From the NCBI GenBank assembly GCA_024760505.1, contig CP058931.1:3482001-3546000 (forward strand): a DNA stretch of 64,000 nt. Direction: 5' to 3'. The DNA comes from Nitrospira sp. (GTDB lineage: Bacteria; Nitrospirota; Nitrospiria; Nitrospirales; UBA8639). Positions within the stretch are counted from its first letter, which is position 1, and each line of letters begins with the position of its first letter. A program made the translations under genes and the position numbers. Below, one piece after another: positions 24,485-34,511 of the stretch. Below the pieces are notes generated by a model. That model ran no database searches. It worked only from the letters and a program-made list of their open reading frames with translations, and was not told where the DNA came from.

Positions 24485-25981
24485 TTATGCTAGTCCATGT
24501 TCGGCCATTTCAATGGCTCTCATCATGGCGCCGGCTTTTGTTCGAGTTTCTTCATATTCACGGGTAGGGTCAGAATCGGCGACAATTCCGGCACCGGCCT
24601 GAATATACGCCTTTTGTCCTTGAACGACCACCGTACGAATATTGATACAGGTATCCATATTTCCGGAAAAACTAAAATACCCGACCGCTCCCGCATAAGG
24701 TCCCCGACGAGTGGGTTCCAACTCCTCAATGATTTGCATGGCTCGGATTTTCGGCGCACCGGACACGGTCCCGGCCGGAAAACACGCCTTCATGACATCA
24801 TAGGCGGTGTATTGCGGATCCAATTCTCCCTTGACTTGAGACACAATGTGCATGACATGGGAATACCGTTCAACTTTCTTGAACCCTTCAACTTTTACTG
24901 TTCCGGCTTTGGCCACTCGACCCACATCATTACGGCCTAAATCCACCAACATGACATGTTCGGCTAATTCCTTGTGATCGGATAAGAGATCCTGTTCCAA
25001 TGCGTTGTCAGCTTCTGGCGTTTGGCCACGGGGACGGGTTCCGGCAATGGGTCGCACCACAATATTGCCTTCTTCGCATCGCACAAGAATTTCCGGAGAA
25101 GATCCCACGAGTTCGATGCCGGCAATGCGTAAATAGAACATGTAGGGTGAGGGATTGAGCACCCTCAAGGCTCGATAAATCTCCAGGGGATCGGTGTGGA
25201 TAGTGGTCTGCCAGCGTTGGGACATGACACCCTGGATGATATCCCCGGCCTGAATGTATTCTTTAGTCCGAAGCACCATTTTTTCAAAGTCCTCAGGAGA
25301 CAGATTCGATTGAAATTTGAGTGGCGCACGTCGAATCGAGGCCGTAGGTCGCCGGCTTGGTTTATGAAGTCTGGCAATGATTGATTCAATCCGCTTGATG
25401 GCGTCTTGATAGATCTGGCGAAGTTCGGTCTTCTTTGCAGAAGTAATATGGGCATTGGCCACGACTTTGAGGGTATGGGCGACATTGTCAAAAATGAGTA
25501 AGGTGTCCGTAATGCAAAACGCAAAGAGGGGAGTTTTAATGCCGGGTTTCGCTCGAGGCGGAACCGGCTCAAAAGACTTGACCACGTCATAACCCAAATA
25601 ACCCACCGCACCACCAACAAATCGTGGCAAACCGGGAACGACAACCGGATGATACTCTGCCATTGTATTTTGAATATGGTCCAAGGGGTTGCCCTGCAGC
25701 GGGACGCGGCGCTGTTTCCGGCCTTTTTGGGTGACCACTTCGCCGTTCTCCTCCCACAACATGACGGAAGGGTGACTACCCAGGAAGGAATAGCGTGCCC
25801 AGTTTTCTCCCCCTTCGATACTTTCAAATAAAAAGGCATTGGCTCCCGTATTAATTTTGGAAAATGCCGACACAGGCGTCTCGAAATCCGCCAGAATTTC
25901 TCGATAAAGGGGGACGAGGTTTCCTTGTGAGGCGAATTGGCAAAATTCATCAAAACTCACTGAATAATAAGCATTTTTCAT
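24485..25981 (-). CDS. trpE: Anthranilate synthase component I
   Basis: 498 aa from the ATG at 25981; an in-frame start at 26017 adds 12 residues. It converts chorismate to anthranilate. The N-terminal half carries the Trp-feedback region (NAFLFESIEGGENWARYSFL). The C-terminal chorismate-binding domain shows GDIIQGVMSQRW, PIAGTRPRGQTPEADN, LVDLGRNDVGRVA and CFPAGTVSGAPKIRAMQI. First gene of the trp cluster. No leader peptide or attenuator is evident in the short gap behind the upstream terminator, so I see no attenuation signal. Confidence 0.97.
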   Translation of the reverse strand: MKNAYYSVSFDEFCQFASQGNLVPLYREILADFETPVSAFSKINTGANAFLFESIEGGENWARYSFLGSHPSVMLWEENGEVVTQKGRKQRRVPLQGNPLDHIQNTMAEYHPVVVPGLPRFVGGAVGYLGYDVVKSFEPVPPRAKPGIKTPLFAFCITDTLLIFDNVAHTLKVVANAHITSAKKTELRQIYQDAIKRIESIIARLHKPSRRPTASIRRAPLKFQSNLSPEDFEKMVLRTKEYIQAGDIIQGVMSQRWQTTIHTDPLEIYRALRVLNPSPYMFYLRIAGIELVGSSPEILVRCEEGNIVVRPIAGTRPRGQTPEADNALEQDLLSDHKELAEHVMLVDLGRNDVGRVAKAGTVKVEGFKKVERYSHVMHIVSQVKGELDPQYTAYDVMKACFPAGTVSGAPKIRAMQIIEELEPTRRGPYAGAVGYFSFSGNMDTCINIRTVVVQGQKAYIQAGAGIVADSDPTREYEETRTKAGAMMRAIEMAEHGLA

Positions 25982-26055
25982 GGATCCGACGGTAGCATAT
26001 GGCCTATGAGGTGTCAACGAAATTGCCGTGAGGCACAGGTCTTCTCAAGGGAAGA

Positions 26056-26107
26056 ATAAGAAAAGGCCGGAACCGAAGGAAGCGGCTTTCCTTGTGATTC
26101 CGACCTT
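26056..26107 (-). terminator. Rho-independent terminator between the LysM gene and trpE
   Basis: On the minus strand AAGGTCGGAA pairs with TTCCGGCCTT (26098-26107 with 26063-26072, one G-U). A nested AAGGAA/TTCCTT stem sits inside, and TTTTCTT follows. It ends the LysM lipoprotein transcript and insulates the trp operon, whose promoter must lie between about 26055 and 25981. Confidence 0.82.
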
Positions 26108-26133
26108 AGCTTGAAGAATGAATGGAGGTGAAA

Positions 26134-26814
26134 TTACTGACCGCTGACGATAAGCTTTTGTCCAACGTGAATGGTGTTATCCGTCAACTGATTCCAGGCT
26201 TTGAGATCGGCGATCGACACGCCGTACTCTTTTGAAATCCGGTAGAGGGTCTCGCCTTTCGCTACAATATGTGACCCTTCATGCATTCCCATCGTATCCA
26301 TACTCGGTGAATCCAAAGGAATGCTGTCCCCCAAATTCAAGTCCGAATCAAGTTTCGTCATATCTGAATCTTTAAAGTCAAGATCATTCAGCCCAAACTC
26401 AGAGATCGAAGGTTCGGAAAGTTTCAGATCATCCGATTTTCCCATCCCTCCCTCTCTTACACGCGAAAGTTCGTCATGGGAACGGTTCAATTGGTCGCGC
26501 AACGCTTCTAATTCGGCATTTAAATCTCGGTTTTGGGACTCCAATGATCCCATTTGTCGTTGCGTGTCTTGATACTTCACATTTAATTCACCGGTTCGTT
26601 TTTCTTCTTGCGCTAAAAGCCGTTGGAAATTTAACGCACGCGCCTTCTCGGCTTCGAACTTTTCCGTACTGACGCATCCGGACAAGAATCCACTACAGAC
26701 CATCACGCCAGCTACAATTTTCAGGTATCTAAACCAGCCCGATGATTGGGGATCTCCTTGATGTCCCCCGAACAATGGTTGCACCATATTACGCGTTCCT
26801 CCTCTGAGGTTCAT
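26134..26814 (-). CDS. LysM-domain lipoprotein with coiled coil
   Basis: 226 aa from the ATG at 26814, preceded by AAAGGAGGG, a near-perfect ribosome site that decides the start. The N-terminal signal ends in a lipobox (SGFLSGC), so it is a lipidated envelope protein. Residues 45-115 are a charged coiled coil (EAEKARALNFQRLLAQEEKR ...). An acidic Asp/Ser/Leu-rich linker follows. The C-terminal 45 residues are one LysM peptidoglycan-binding domain (HIVAKGETLYRISKEYGVSI ... NTIHVGQKLIVS). It probably tethers something to the cell wall. Monocistronic, with its own terminator. Confidence 0.92.
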   Translation of the reverse strand: MNLRGGTRNMVQPLFGGHQGDPQSSGWFRYLKIVAGVMVCSGFLSGCVSTEKFEAEKARALNFQRLLAQEEKRTGELNVKYQDTQRQMGSLESQNRDLNAELEALRDQLNRSHDELSRVREGGMGKSDDLKLSEPSISEFGLNDLDFKDSDMTKLDSDLNLGDSIPLDSPSMDTMGMHEGSHIVAKGETLYRISKEYGVSIADLKAWNQLTDNTIHVGQKLIVSGQ

Positions 26815-27022
26815 ATGTATCCCTCCTTTAGGGACAATGGTCAATAACGAGAAGGCGAAGTTCTCCACCATCTGGTCACCTTTTGCTACACAATAATTCG
26901 GAATAGGGATAATGTCAAACAACTATTTTGCACACCGGTAGAAGTTACCGAACACCACGATTCATTGACCATCGAAAAATGGCTGTGATAATTTCACGTA
27001 CCATTTGCCTTCGTCCTTTTCT

Positions 27023-27979
27023 ATGACCTCTCCAATTTCACATTCTGCAGATCCTTCGGTTATGCACATCGGGCAGGTTGCGCTTCGCCTGGCCCGTCCC
27101 CTCACACAGACACAAGCCTGGATGGGCGATCAGGAAATTTTACGACAGCTTCTCGCCTGTTGGTTTATCGTGGATGAAAAAGATGTGCCTTTATCACCAA
27201 GAATTATCGGTCAACCGGGCGTGGGGAAGACTACACTCGCCATGGCGGCCACTCAGGAGCGGAAGCAGGAACTCTTCATTTATCAATGTACGGCGGATAC
27301 CAGACCTGAAGACCTTCTCGTCTCCCCGGTCATTTCTGAGGGAGGCACCATTATCTATCAAGCCTCTCCTTTAGTCACCGCTATGGTGACCGGCAATGTC
27401 TGTCTTCTTGATGAAGGCAACCGGATGAATGAAAAAAGTTGGGCCTCCCTTGCCTCCCTGCTTGATCATCGACGCTCGGTCGATTCGGTCGTGGCGGGTG
27501 TTCAAATTCATGCGCATGAGAATTTTCGGTGTTGCGTCACAATGAATGAAGATGCCTCGACCTATGAGGTGCCGGATTATATCCTGTCTCGTCTGCAACC
27601 GACGTTGAAAGTTGAATTCCCTAACAAAGAACATGAATTGGCCATTTTGCGGTATCACCTCCCGTTTGCATCTGCGGAATTAATCACGCTCACGGTGAAT
27701 TTTCTTCAAAAAGCGCATCAGCTGGATCTCCCGTTTTCCATTCGGGACGGGATGCACATGGTGCAATACGCGATGAAACGGATGGCCCAAGACCCTCACC
27801 ATCCCGTGGCCCGTGATCCGGCTTGGCGGGAAGCCCTGATCAATGTTTTGGGAGAAGAAGCACAAGATCTGGATGTGTTAGCGAAACGCCGGTCCCAAAC
27901 ATTGCACGGGCATGCTCTTCCGAAAGGATTGGGGGATTTTTTCTTTGAAGAGGATCATCCCCTGCACCCTGACCAGTAG
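27023..27979 (+). CDS. MoxR-like AAA+ ATPase
   Basis: 318 aa from the ATG at 27023 (a TTG at 27005 and an ATG at 27062 are also in frame). Walker A GQPGVGKTT, Walker B VCLLDEGNRM (an Asp-Glu pair as in MoxR proteins), and a sensor-1-like FRCCVTMNEDAS. It probably remodels a partner protein with ATP. MoxR ATPases usually sit beside von Willebrand factor A proteins. None is here; the next gene, 95 bp on, is a 631-aa protein that I cannot classify and that may be the partner. Ribosome site weak. Confidence 0.88.
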   Translation: MTSPISHSADPSVMHIGQVALRLARPLTQTQAWMGDQEILRQLLACWFIVDEKDVPLSPRIIGQPGVGKTTLAMAATQERKQELFIYQCTADTRPEDLLVSPVISEGGTIIYQASPLVTAMVTGNVCLLDEGNRMNEKSWASLASLLDHRRSVDSVVAGVQIHAHENFRCCVTMNEDASTYEVPDYILSRLQPTLKVEFPNKEHELAILRYHLPFASAELITLTVNFLQKAHQLDLPFSIRDGMHMVQYAMKRMAQDPHHPVARDPAWREALINVLGEEAQDLDVLAKRRSQTLHGHALPKGLGDFFFEEDHPLHPDQ

Positions 27980-28074
27980 GTCTTCAGACCTGTAACCCTT
28001 GGTGACCCTGATGCACGGCCCATCCTCTAATTCTTGAGTGGGAAAGCCTCACAGCTTTTCCTCCAGGACGCACC

Positions 28075-29970
28075 ATGACTCTCTCCTCGTTGATCCCAGA
28101 CACGATCTTTGCCCTTTCTTCCAATATTCACGTCTTGCCTGTCGTGCATGGAAGTGGAGATATGGCTCATGTCGTCCGCGAGATTATTGTATCCCGCCAC
28201 ATTGATTGTGTGGTCCTTCCTCTACCACCATCGGTGCAATCTCTCGTAGAAAAGGGGATTGACCAGTTGCCTGTTATCAGTCTCGTGGTTCTTCCAGAAC
28301 AACATGACGATGGAACTTCGAGCTGCTCTTATGTGCCGATTGATCCCTGTCAACCGGTGATCATGGGGATTCGATCAGCCATGTCGGAAATGATCCCGCG
28401 AGCCTTTATCGATCGTGAGGTCCGACGCTACCATCACGTCTCCTGGGTCGGGCCTGATCCCTATACCTTAAAGGCTGTGCCTTTGGCGGCCTTCTCTGCG
28501 GCCACCATGCCTTTTTTGCCGTCTCCTCAAGAACAGTCCTCTCGTTGGGAACGCATTCGTTGGATGGCCTTTCGACTTCATGAACTCGAACTGGACTTTT
28601 CGGCCATTCTTTTTCTCTGCCCAATGACGGATTGGCCCTGGTTGCGTCAGGCTTATCAGGAGCGGATGCCGTATACTTCACCCGAGCAGAACATCAGTCT
28701 TCCCGAGTGGTGGAAGGTCGACCCGTCTTCACTTTACTTTGCGTTGAGCGAATTACCCTATGTCACCCATCTCTATGAGCAACGACGGGAAGAAGCCCGT
28801 GCCGATACGCATTTGGCTATTGATGGCATCAAAGAACTCGTTCTGGAAGCACGGGCCCGCTGGTTGGCGTCTCGTTCCACAACCATCGCGCACGAAACGA
28901 ATTGGGTCACCCCACAATTATTGCAACGCTATTTTCAATATGTGCGGAACCTGACACTTCTCGAGCATCGGCTGAAGCCGGATTTGTATACCTTGGTTCT
29001 CGCTGCCAAGCAAATGGCTGGAGATGAATTTGCCCTCAGGTTATTGGAAACCGCCAAAACCTATGACTATCAAACTCAACTATCCGTGTTGGATACCAGG
29101 CCTGGTGTGTTGGTGGGAATTGGCGAACTTCAAGACCCTGGGGGCAACATTCTCCCGGCTGTGAATCGGCTGCAAGGAGACCCTTTGGTCTGGCGCCGTG
29201 TTACCCTCCGGCCTGAGCCCCCAAGGCCCAAAACACAAGCTTGGGCACAACAATGGAATCCTTACCGCCAGTGTTCCTGGCCTCCGGAGGATCAGCGCAT
29301 TGAATCCTTTGCGGCCCATGTTCGACAGCATAGTCGACAGGTCTTGGGGGCAGATTTAGGCAGGATTGAACGATTCACCAACTCGCTGGAAGATGGAATT
29401 GATCTGCGGGCGACCTTGCGCCAGTGGGCTATGACTCCACAACGATCCGTGCGCGATATTCATGTCAAAGTGGTTCCTCCCGTGCGAGGAACGATTGAAT
29501 CGTTGGTGTTTTTCTTTGAGGTGCCGGCTGATCCCCAGAAGTTTTCCTGGCAAACGACCTGGTATGCCGAACATCAAGAAGAGTCCACCCTCAGTTTTTA
29601 CGCGACCCCCTTTTCGCCGAACATGGTCGGACCAGGAATCGGACAGGCATGCTATGGAGGCGCGCTTTTCCTGTATCCGCCTCGCCTTATTCCTGATATA
29701 TGGGAAAATCCCCTATTCGATTTTGCGACGTCGCTCGAAGAACGATTGCTTGCGGGAGCCTGCGCCCATTCACAAGAACCCGTTGTGGCTGTCGTCTCTC
29801 CGGTTCCGCTGACTTGGGCCTGGCGAAAGACGGCCCGTCGCTTCGGCCGGAAGCTCCTGCCGATTCCCTTACATCGGTTTTCAGGGCAAACCATTGCTCG
29901 TCTGCGACAATTTCATGTGTTAAATGGGCACGAAATCCGAAGTTATGCAGCCAAATTTATTCGAGAATAA
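28075..29970 (+). CDS. Large hypothetical protein paired with the MoxR-like ATPase
   Basis: 631 aa, no signal peptide or clear transmembrane segment, family not certain. The start (IHVLPVVHGSGDMAHVVREI ... HIDCVVLPLPPSVQ) recalls TraB/ChaN-like and DUF5682-like proteins, which also occur beside MoxR ATPases; this is resemblance only. Central regions are helical (DTHLAIDGIKELVLEARARW). The C-terminal third is mixed, with ESTLSFYATPFSPNMVGPGI. Its last 26 bases overlap the start region of ligA. The pairing with the ATPase suggests a client or effector protein. Confidence 0.6.
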   Translation: MTLSSLIPDTIFALSSNIHVLPVVHGSGDMAHVVREIIVSRHIDCVVLPLPPSVQSLVEKGIDQLPVISLVVLPEQHDDGTSSCSYVPIDPCQPVIMGIRSAMSEMIPRAFIDREVRRYHHVSWVGPDPYTLKAVPLAAFSAATMPFLPSPQEQSSRWERIRWMAFRLHELELDFSAILFLCPMTDWPWLRQAYQERMPYTSPEQNISLPEWWKVDPSSLYFALSELPYVTHLYEQRREEARADTHLAIDGIKELVLEARARWLASRSTTIAHETNWVTPQLLQRYFQYVRNLTLLEHRLKPDLYTLVLAAKQMAGDEFALRLLETAKTYDYQTQLSVLDTRPGVLVGIGELQDPGGNILPAVNRLQGDPLVWRRVTLRPEPPRPKTQAWAQQWNPYRQCSWPPEDQRIESFAAHVRQHSRQVLGADLGRIERFTNSLEDGIDLRATLRQWAMTPQRSVRDIHVKVVPPVRGTIESLVFFFEVPADPQKFSWQTTWYAEHQEESTLSFYATPFSPNMVGPGIGQACYGGALFLYPPRLIPDIWENPLFDFATSLEERLLAGACAHSQEPVVAVVSPVPLTWAWRKTARRFGRKLLPIPLHRFSGQTIARLRQFHVLNGHEIRSYAAKFIRE

Positions 29971-32062
29971 TCCTGATGAGGCAGGAGGAGAGGATTCTTT
30001 CAAGGCTCCTCAATTTCCCGCTGTGGCATCCGCAAAGGTCCAACTGAAGCTTGAAAAGTTAAAACACGCCATCCGTCGACATGATGAATTGTATTATGTT
30101 CGAAGCCGACCGGAAATATCCGATGCTGAATATGACCAACTCTTTCGAGAACTGCAAGACTTAGAGAGCCAATACCCGGACCTCAGGACACCTGATTCGC
30201 CAACCCAGCGGGTCGGGGGTGCGCCACTTGCCCAATTCAGTAAAATTACACACGAATTTCCTCTTCTTAGTTTGGACTCGGAAATGGATGAAGCGCGCGT
30301 ATTGGCGTTCGACCAGCGGGTTTGCCGGGAATTGGACGTGCGACAGGCGAGCTATTCGGCTGAACCCAAATACGATGGATTATCTGTTGCCCTCACTTAC
30401 GACCATGGCATATTTGTGCGAGGGGCTACGAGAGGAAATGGGGCAATAGGGGAGGACGTGACGCACAATCTTCGTACCATACGTGCCTTGCCATTACAGT
30501 TGAAAGAAGGCGGAACTTTTCCCTCCCATGTGGTGGTGCGGGGTGAGGTGTTTATGAAGCTCCCGGATTTTCACACCTTGAATCGACGCTTAACCGAACA
30601 AGGGGAGGAACCCTTTGCCAATCCGCGCAATGCGTCATCCGGAACGTTACGCCAATTGGACCCGGCTATCACCGCGACCCGCCCGCTGACCATCACCTGC
30701 TACGATTTCATGAGCTCGGGACCAAGGAGACCCAGCACCCATTTTGAAGCGGTCACGTGCCTAGAGGCATGGGGATTGCCCATCCCTCAATTTCGGCGGC
30801 ACTGCCCCTCCATCCGGGAAGCTCTGGAATTTCATCGTGAAATGTTTGAGCAACGGGATGTCCTGCCGTTCGAAATTGACGGCATCGTTATCAAAATTGA
30901 CCGTTTCGATTGGCAAAAGGCTCTTGGCGAAAAGTCACGCAGTCCCCGATGGGCCATTGCCTTCAAATTTCCTCCAAGAAAGGAATTGACCAAAGTTCAG
31001 GAGATTGCCATGTCGGTCGGCCGGACCGGGGCGCTCACGCCCATTGCCCTATTGGATCCGGTGGAAATCGGTGGTGTGACGGTGAGTCGGGCCTCACTGC
31101 ATAACGTGGAGGAAGTCGCCCGTAAAGATGTACGGGTGGGTGATACCGTAAAAGTGGAACGGGCAGGGGACGTCATTCCAGATGTGGTTGAACGAGTGCC
31201 CGTGCCGGGTGAAGTGCGTGGGGCTCCTTTTCAGCCGCCAACGACCTGTCCGGTGTGTCAGTCCCATACCATTCAGGAAGGGCCCATTCTGTATTGTACT
31301 GGCCAAACGGTATGTTCAGCCCAACTCAAGGGATCGCTTGAACATTTTGCGTCAAAAGGTGCCTTGAATATCGAAGGGCTTGGAAAAAAAACGGTAGCAC
31401 AGTTGGTCGACAAAGGCTTCGTCAAGGATTTATCCGATCTGTATACATTAGGTGTTGACGACCTTCTTCAATTAGAAGGTTTTGCAGACAAATCCGCGAG
31501 GCAACTTTTGGGAGAAATCGAAAGGAGTAAGGAGGTGCCCTTCGCGCGCCTTCTGATTGGCCTCGGCATACGTCATGTGGGGACTCATATCGCCAGAGTT
31601 TTGGCCCAAAATTTTGGTTCACTCGACAATTTGAAGAAGGCTGCCGAAGGGGAACTTTTACAAATCCGGGACATCGGACCAGAGATTGCTGCGAGCGTGA
31701 CACATTTTTTTAAAGAATCCCGTAATTTGAAGGTTTGGCAACGCATGGAGTCATTGGGAGTTCGGGTTCAACAGGAAGCAAGTTTGTCAGAGCCGCATGC
31801 CCAACCGCTAAAGGGGAAGATTTTTGTATTAACCGGAACGTTGAACGGTTATTCCCGTCAGGAGGCGAAACGCAGAATTGAAGAGTTAGGTGGACGTGTC
31901 ACTTCCAGCGTCAGTAAACAGACGGATTACCTTATAGCCGGCGAAGACCCCGGCTCTAAATATGACAGGGCCACCACATTAGGAGTCCGAATTTTAGATG
32001 AAAATGAATTTAGCTTATTCATTCAATCCGGCAACATTCTATCTTCATCATCCAACGAGTAA
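29945..32062 (+). CDS. ligA: NAD+-dependent DNA ligase
   Basis: 705 aa from the ATG at 29945 (29924 also possible); both overlap the upstream gene. It seals DNA nicks using NAD+. Domains in order: Ia (HDELYYVRSRPEISDAEYDQ), nucleotidyltransferase with the adenylated Lys in AEPKYDGLSV and GEVFMKLPDF, OB fold (GRTGALTPIALLDPVEIGG), Cys4 zinc finger (CPVCQSH ... YCTGQTVCSAQ), helix-hairpin-helix repeats (IEGLGKKTVAQLV; IRDIGPEIAASV) and a C-terminal BRCT domain (KGKIFVLTGTLNGYSRQEAK). All key parts are present. Confidence 0.98.
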   Translation: MQPNLFENNPDEAGGEDSFKAPQFPAVASAKVQLKLEKLKHAIRRHDELYYVRSRPEISDAEYDQLFRELQDLESQYPDLRTPDSPTQRVGGAPLAQFSKITHEFPLLSLDSEMDEARVLAFDQRVCRELDVRQASYSAEPKYDGLSVALTYDHGIFVRGATRGNGAIGEDVTHNLRTIRALPLQLKEGGTFPSHVVVRGEVFMKLPDFHTLNRRLTEQGEEPFANPRNASSGTLRQLDPAITATRPLTITCYDFMSSGPRRPSTHFEAVTCLEAWGLPIPQFRRHCPSIREALEFHREMFEQRDVLPFEIDGIVIKIDRFDWQKALGEKSRSPRWAIAFKFPPRKELTKVQEIAMSVGRTGALTPIALLDPVEIGGVTVSRASLHNVEEVARKDVRVGDTVKVERAGDVIPDVVERVPVPGEVRGAPFQPPTTCPVCQSHTIQEGPILYCTGQTVCSAQLKGSLEHFASKGALNIEGLGKKTVAQLVDKGFVKDLSDLYTLGVDDLLQLEGFADKSARQLLGEIERSKEVPFARLLIGLGIRHVGTHIARVLAQNFGSLDNLKKAAEGELLQIRDIGPEIAASVTHFFKESRNLKVWQRMESLGVRVQQEASLSEPHAQPLKGKIFVLTGTLNGYSRQEAKRRIEELGGRVTSSVSKQTDYLIAGEDPGSKYDRATTLGVRILDENEFSLFIQSGNILSSSSNE

Positions 32063-32217
32063 TGTTCCCATCGAATTATCATTAATGAGGTTTTGTCTCA
32101 TCAGGAACGAGAGTGGGTTGCAAGAAAAGGACAGATCGATTTCTTTGCTAGGATTGAGCAGGAGAGACGATGTTAAATTCTACCAGCAGGATACATTATA
32201 CAACCGGAAAGTTTGAA

Positions 32218-33489
32218 CTAGGATTCCGAAGACACTGTAGACGGTTCGGTGGGAGGCGTTTCGGGAACAGGTTCTTCCTTGATGATCTGGACACCTTTGA
32301 TAGAGCGTTCATCAGCTTCTTGGACAATTAAAAGGCAATTGTCCGTTTGAACCTTCTCACCGACAGCAGGAATATGGCCTAATTCTTCGAGGATAAGTCC
32401 GCTAATCGTATTTTGCTCTTCGTCGAGTTCGACCTTAAGAAATTCATTTATGCGGCGGACTTCGGTTCGCCCATCCACTAATATTTGATTTTTCCCCGTC
32501 CGGCGAATCCATTCTTCACTAAGATCGCCTTCATCCAGAATCTCGCCTACCACTTCTTCCAGCAGATCTTCGACGGTAATTAAACCCATCACTCCCCCAA
32601 ACTCATTGACCACAATCGCAATATGTCGTTTTTCTTGTTGGAATTGCCGTAATAAATCATCAGCCGTTTTGGTAGAGGGGATGAATAATGCCGGTTTCGC
32701 AAATGATTTGAGGGTGAGGTTTGTATGACTTTGCGCCAGTTCCATCAAGGCATGATTGCGATAGAGAATGGCGGTGATATTGTCCGGATTTCCTTCGTAA
32801 ATGGGAATTCGTGAATATTTCGCTTTAAATAACTCTTCCCGTGCTTCTCCAAGTGTTTGATTGCCATCGAGGGCGAACATATATATCCTTGGCGTCATCG
32901 CATCTTCAGCCGTCACGTCATTGAAATCAAATACGTTTTTAATCATTTTCACTTCATCTGTTTCCAAGACCCCCGCTTTTCCTCCGGCATCGAGCATGAT
33001 TTTGAGTTCTTCTTCCGTGATAAACGGAACGGTTAACCCCCGACCCCCTGTGAGTTTTAAAATAAACGGTTCCAAGAAATAGAGAAACGGAAAAAATAAT
33101 TGTTCGAGGAGATATATGGGGTATGCCAGTAATTGCACGGCCGTTTCAGAATATTTGGCACAAAGCGTTTTGGGGACGATTTCACCGAATAACAGGACCA
33201 TAAAGGTTAAGAGACCCGTAGCGACGGCTACGGCCTCAGATCCAAACAGGCGGATGGCAATCAAGGTTGCCATGGAGGCCGCCATGATATTGACCAAATT
33301 ATTGCCAATCAGAATAGTCGAGAGAAGGCGTTGTGGATTTGACCGTAATTTGAGGGCAAGTTTTGCCCCTTTATGACCTTCATCGGCCAGGGCTTTCAAC
33401 CGGCTTTCCGTTATGGAAAAAAATGCGATCTCGGCCCCGGAGAAAAAAGCGGAAAGTCCTAGACAAATAAGGACGGCGATAAAATCCAT
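32218..33489 (-). CDS. CNNM/CBS-domain membrane protein (HlyC/CorC family)
   Basis: 423 aa. Residues 1-190 are a DUF21/CNNM transmembrane domain (ICLGLSAFFSGAEIAFFSIT; ILIGNNLVNIMAASMATLIA). A paired CBS domain follows (residues 200-320; TPRIYMFALDGNQTL ... FGGVMGLITVEDLLEEVVGE), then a C-terminal CorC/HlyC domain (QILVDGRTEVRRINEFLKVE). The acidic/Pro/Thr tail is probably disordered. Relatives are implicated in magnesium or cobalt efflux; the older name 'hemolysin' is not a functional claim. Convergent with ligA. Confidence 0.93.
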   Translation of the reverse strand: MDFIAVLICLGLSAFFSGAEIAFFSITESRLKALADEGHKGAKLALKLRSNPQRLLSTILIGNNLVNIMAASMATLIAIRLFGSEAVAVATGLLTFMVLLFGEIVPKTLCAKYSETAVQLLAYPIYLLEQLFFPFLYFLEPFILKLTGGRGLTVPFITEEELKIMLDAGGKAGVLETDEVKMIKNVFDFNDVTAEDAMTPRIYMFALDGNQTLGEAREELFKAKYSRIPIYEGNPDNITAILYRNHALMELAQSHTNLTLKSFAKPALFIPSTKTADDLLRQFQQEKRHIAIVVNEFGGVMGLITVEDLLEEVVGEILDEGDLSEEWIRRTGKNQILVDGRTEVRRINEFLKVELDEEQNTISGLILEELGHIPAVGEKVQTDNCLLIVQEADERSIKGVQIIKEEPVPETPPTEPSTVSSES

Positions 33490-33739
33490 AGAGGGCTTAA
33501 CGAGCTCCGACGTGACAAAGATATGTCGTTACAGCAAGGATAGCTGCAAGATCTGGCAGTCTGGTCTTGGAGGAAGTTGGTATCAGAAGAGTTTGAGAGG
33601 GATTCATAATAAGGCCAAAAGTCTCATTGTTTATGAGAGGTTTTGAGCCCTCAATGCTTGATTGGGTCCAAAGTACCATAGGGTATTGGTTTAAGGCAAT
33701 TATTCGGGATGAATTCTCAGATTAGCTCTTTTATTTCAG

Positions 33740-34477
33740 TCAGTTACCTTGTATCAGAAGAGAGTCAAGATCGAATTGTTCTTCCAGTTCTTTCGCCACG
33801 ATTCTGGCCTTTTCTTGAGAGGGAAATGTCCCAATCTGGACACGGTGCCATTGTCCGGATGGAAGGTCCACGGTTGTCAATCGTAAATTGGGATAGTGGT
33901 AGGCCAGTTGTTCATGCAAGGCGACCGCTTGGGTTAAGGTCGTGAAAGAGCCTACCTGCACCCAGTAACTCTCAGACCCTCCCTTCGACATATAGCCGGA
34001 ACTTGCGTTTCTCGATTCGAGGATCGTTAAACTGACGTTTTCCGTTCCTCTTCCAATCATGGCCAGCTCCCGGGCAGCTCCATAGGACAGATCAATGATT
34101 CGACCCCGGATAAAAGGACCACGATCATTGATGCGAACGGTGACGGATTTCCCGGTATCAAGACTTTGAACGAGGACCCGTGTTCCAAAGGGTAGCGTAC
34201 GATGTGCGGCAGTGAGTGCCCACATGTCGTAGGGTTCACCGTTGGCAGTCGGATTACCATGAAAACTTGGGCCATACCAGGAAGCCACTCCCAGTTGAAA
34301 CGTATCCGAGATTATCGGCTCGGTTCGGGATTGGCCACCTGCACATCCAGCCATGAGCAGGAAAGTCAGGATAAGACAAATTTTTTGGATTGGAATGCCA
34401 CTATTTATGACATGTTTACCCCACCGGATGGTGAAGGGGGTGGTGCTTTTTCGAGTTGGATGATTTGGGAAGCGCAT
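33740..34477 (-). CDS. rlpA: RlpA-like septal-ring lipoprotein with SPOR domain
   Basis: 245 aa from the ATG at 34477; the frame is open further upstream, overlapping the next gene. A hydrophobic segment (ICLILTFLLMAGC) ends in a lipobox Cys. The double-psi beta-barrel RlpA domain follows (GVASWYGPSFHGNPTANGEP; HRTLPFGTRVLVQSL; VRINDRGPF; IDLSYGAARELAM). The C-terminal SPOR domain (ESYWVQVGSFTTLTQAVALH ... WHRVQIGTFPSQEKA) binds denuded septal peptidoglycan. By family it is a lytic transglycosylase or cell-separation factor in the outer membrane. Confidence 0.93.
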   Translation of the reverse strand: MRFPNHPTRKSTTPFTIRWGKHVINSGIPIQKICLILTFLLMAGCAGGQSRTEPIISDTFQLGVASWYGPSFHGNPTANGEPYDMWALTAAHRTLPFGTRVLVQSLDTGKSVTVRINDRGPFIRGRIIDLSYGAARELAMIGRGTENVSLTILESRNASSGYMSKGGSESYWVQVGSFTTLTQAVALHEQLAYHYPNLRLTTVDLPSGQWHRVQIGTFPSQEKARIVAKELEEQFDLDSLLIQGN

Positions 34478-34511
34478 GAGTCCTATGGACTCACCAGTTA
34501 GCCATGGATCC

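Noticed and set aside
25165..25953. 262-aa ORF inside trpE in another frame
   Set aside because: Shadow of trpE, which has complete conserved motifs in its own frame.
25982..26062. trp leader peptide/attenuator or T-box before trpE
   Set aside because: The hairpin at 26056-26107 is the terminator of the LysM gene; the remaining ~75 bp has no Trp-codon-rich short ORF or T-box sequence.
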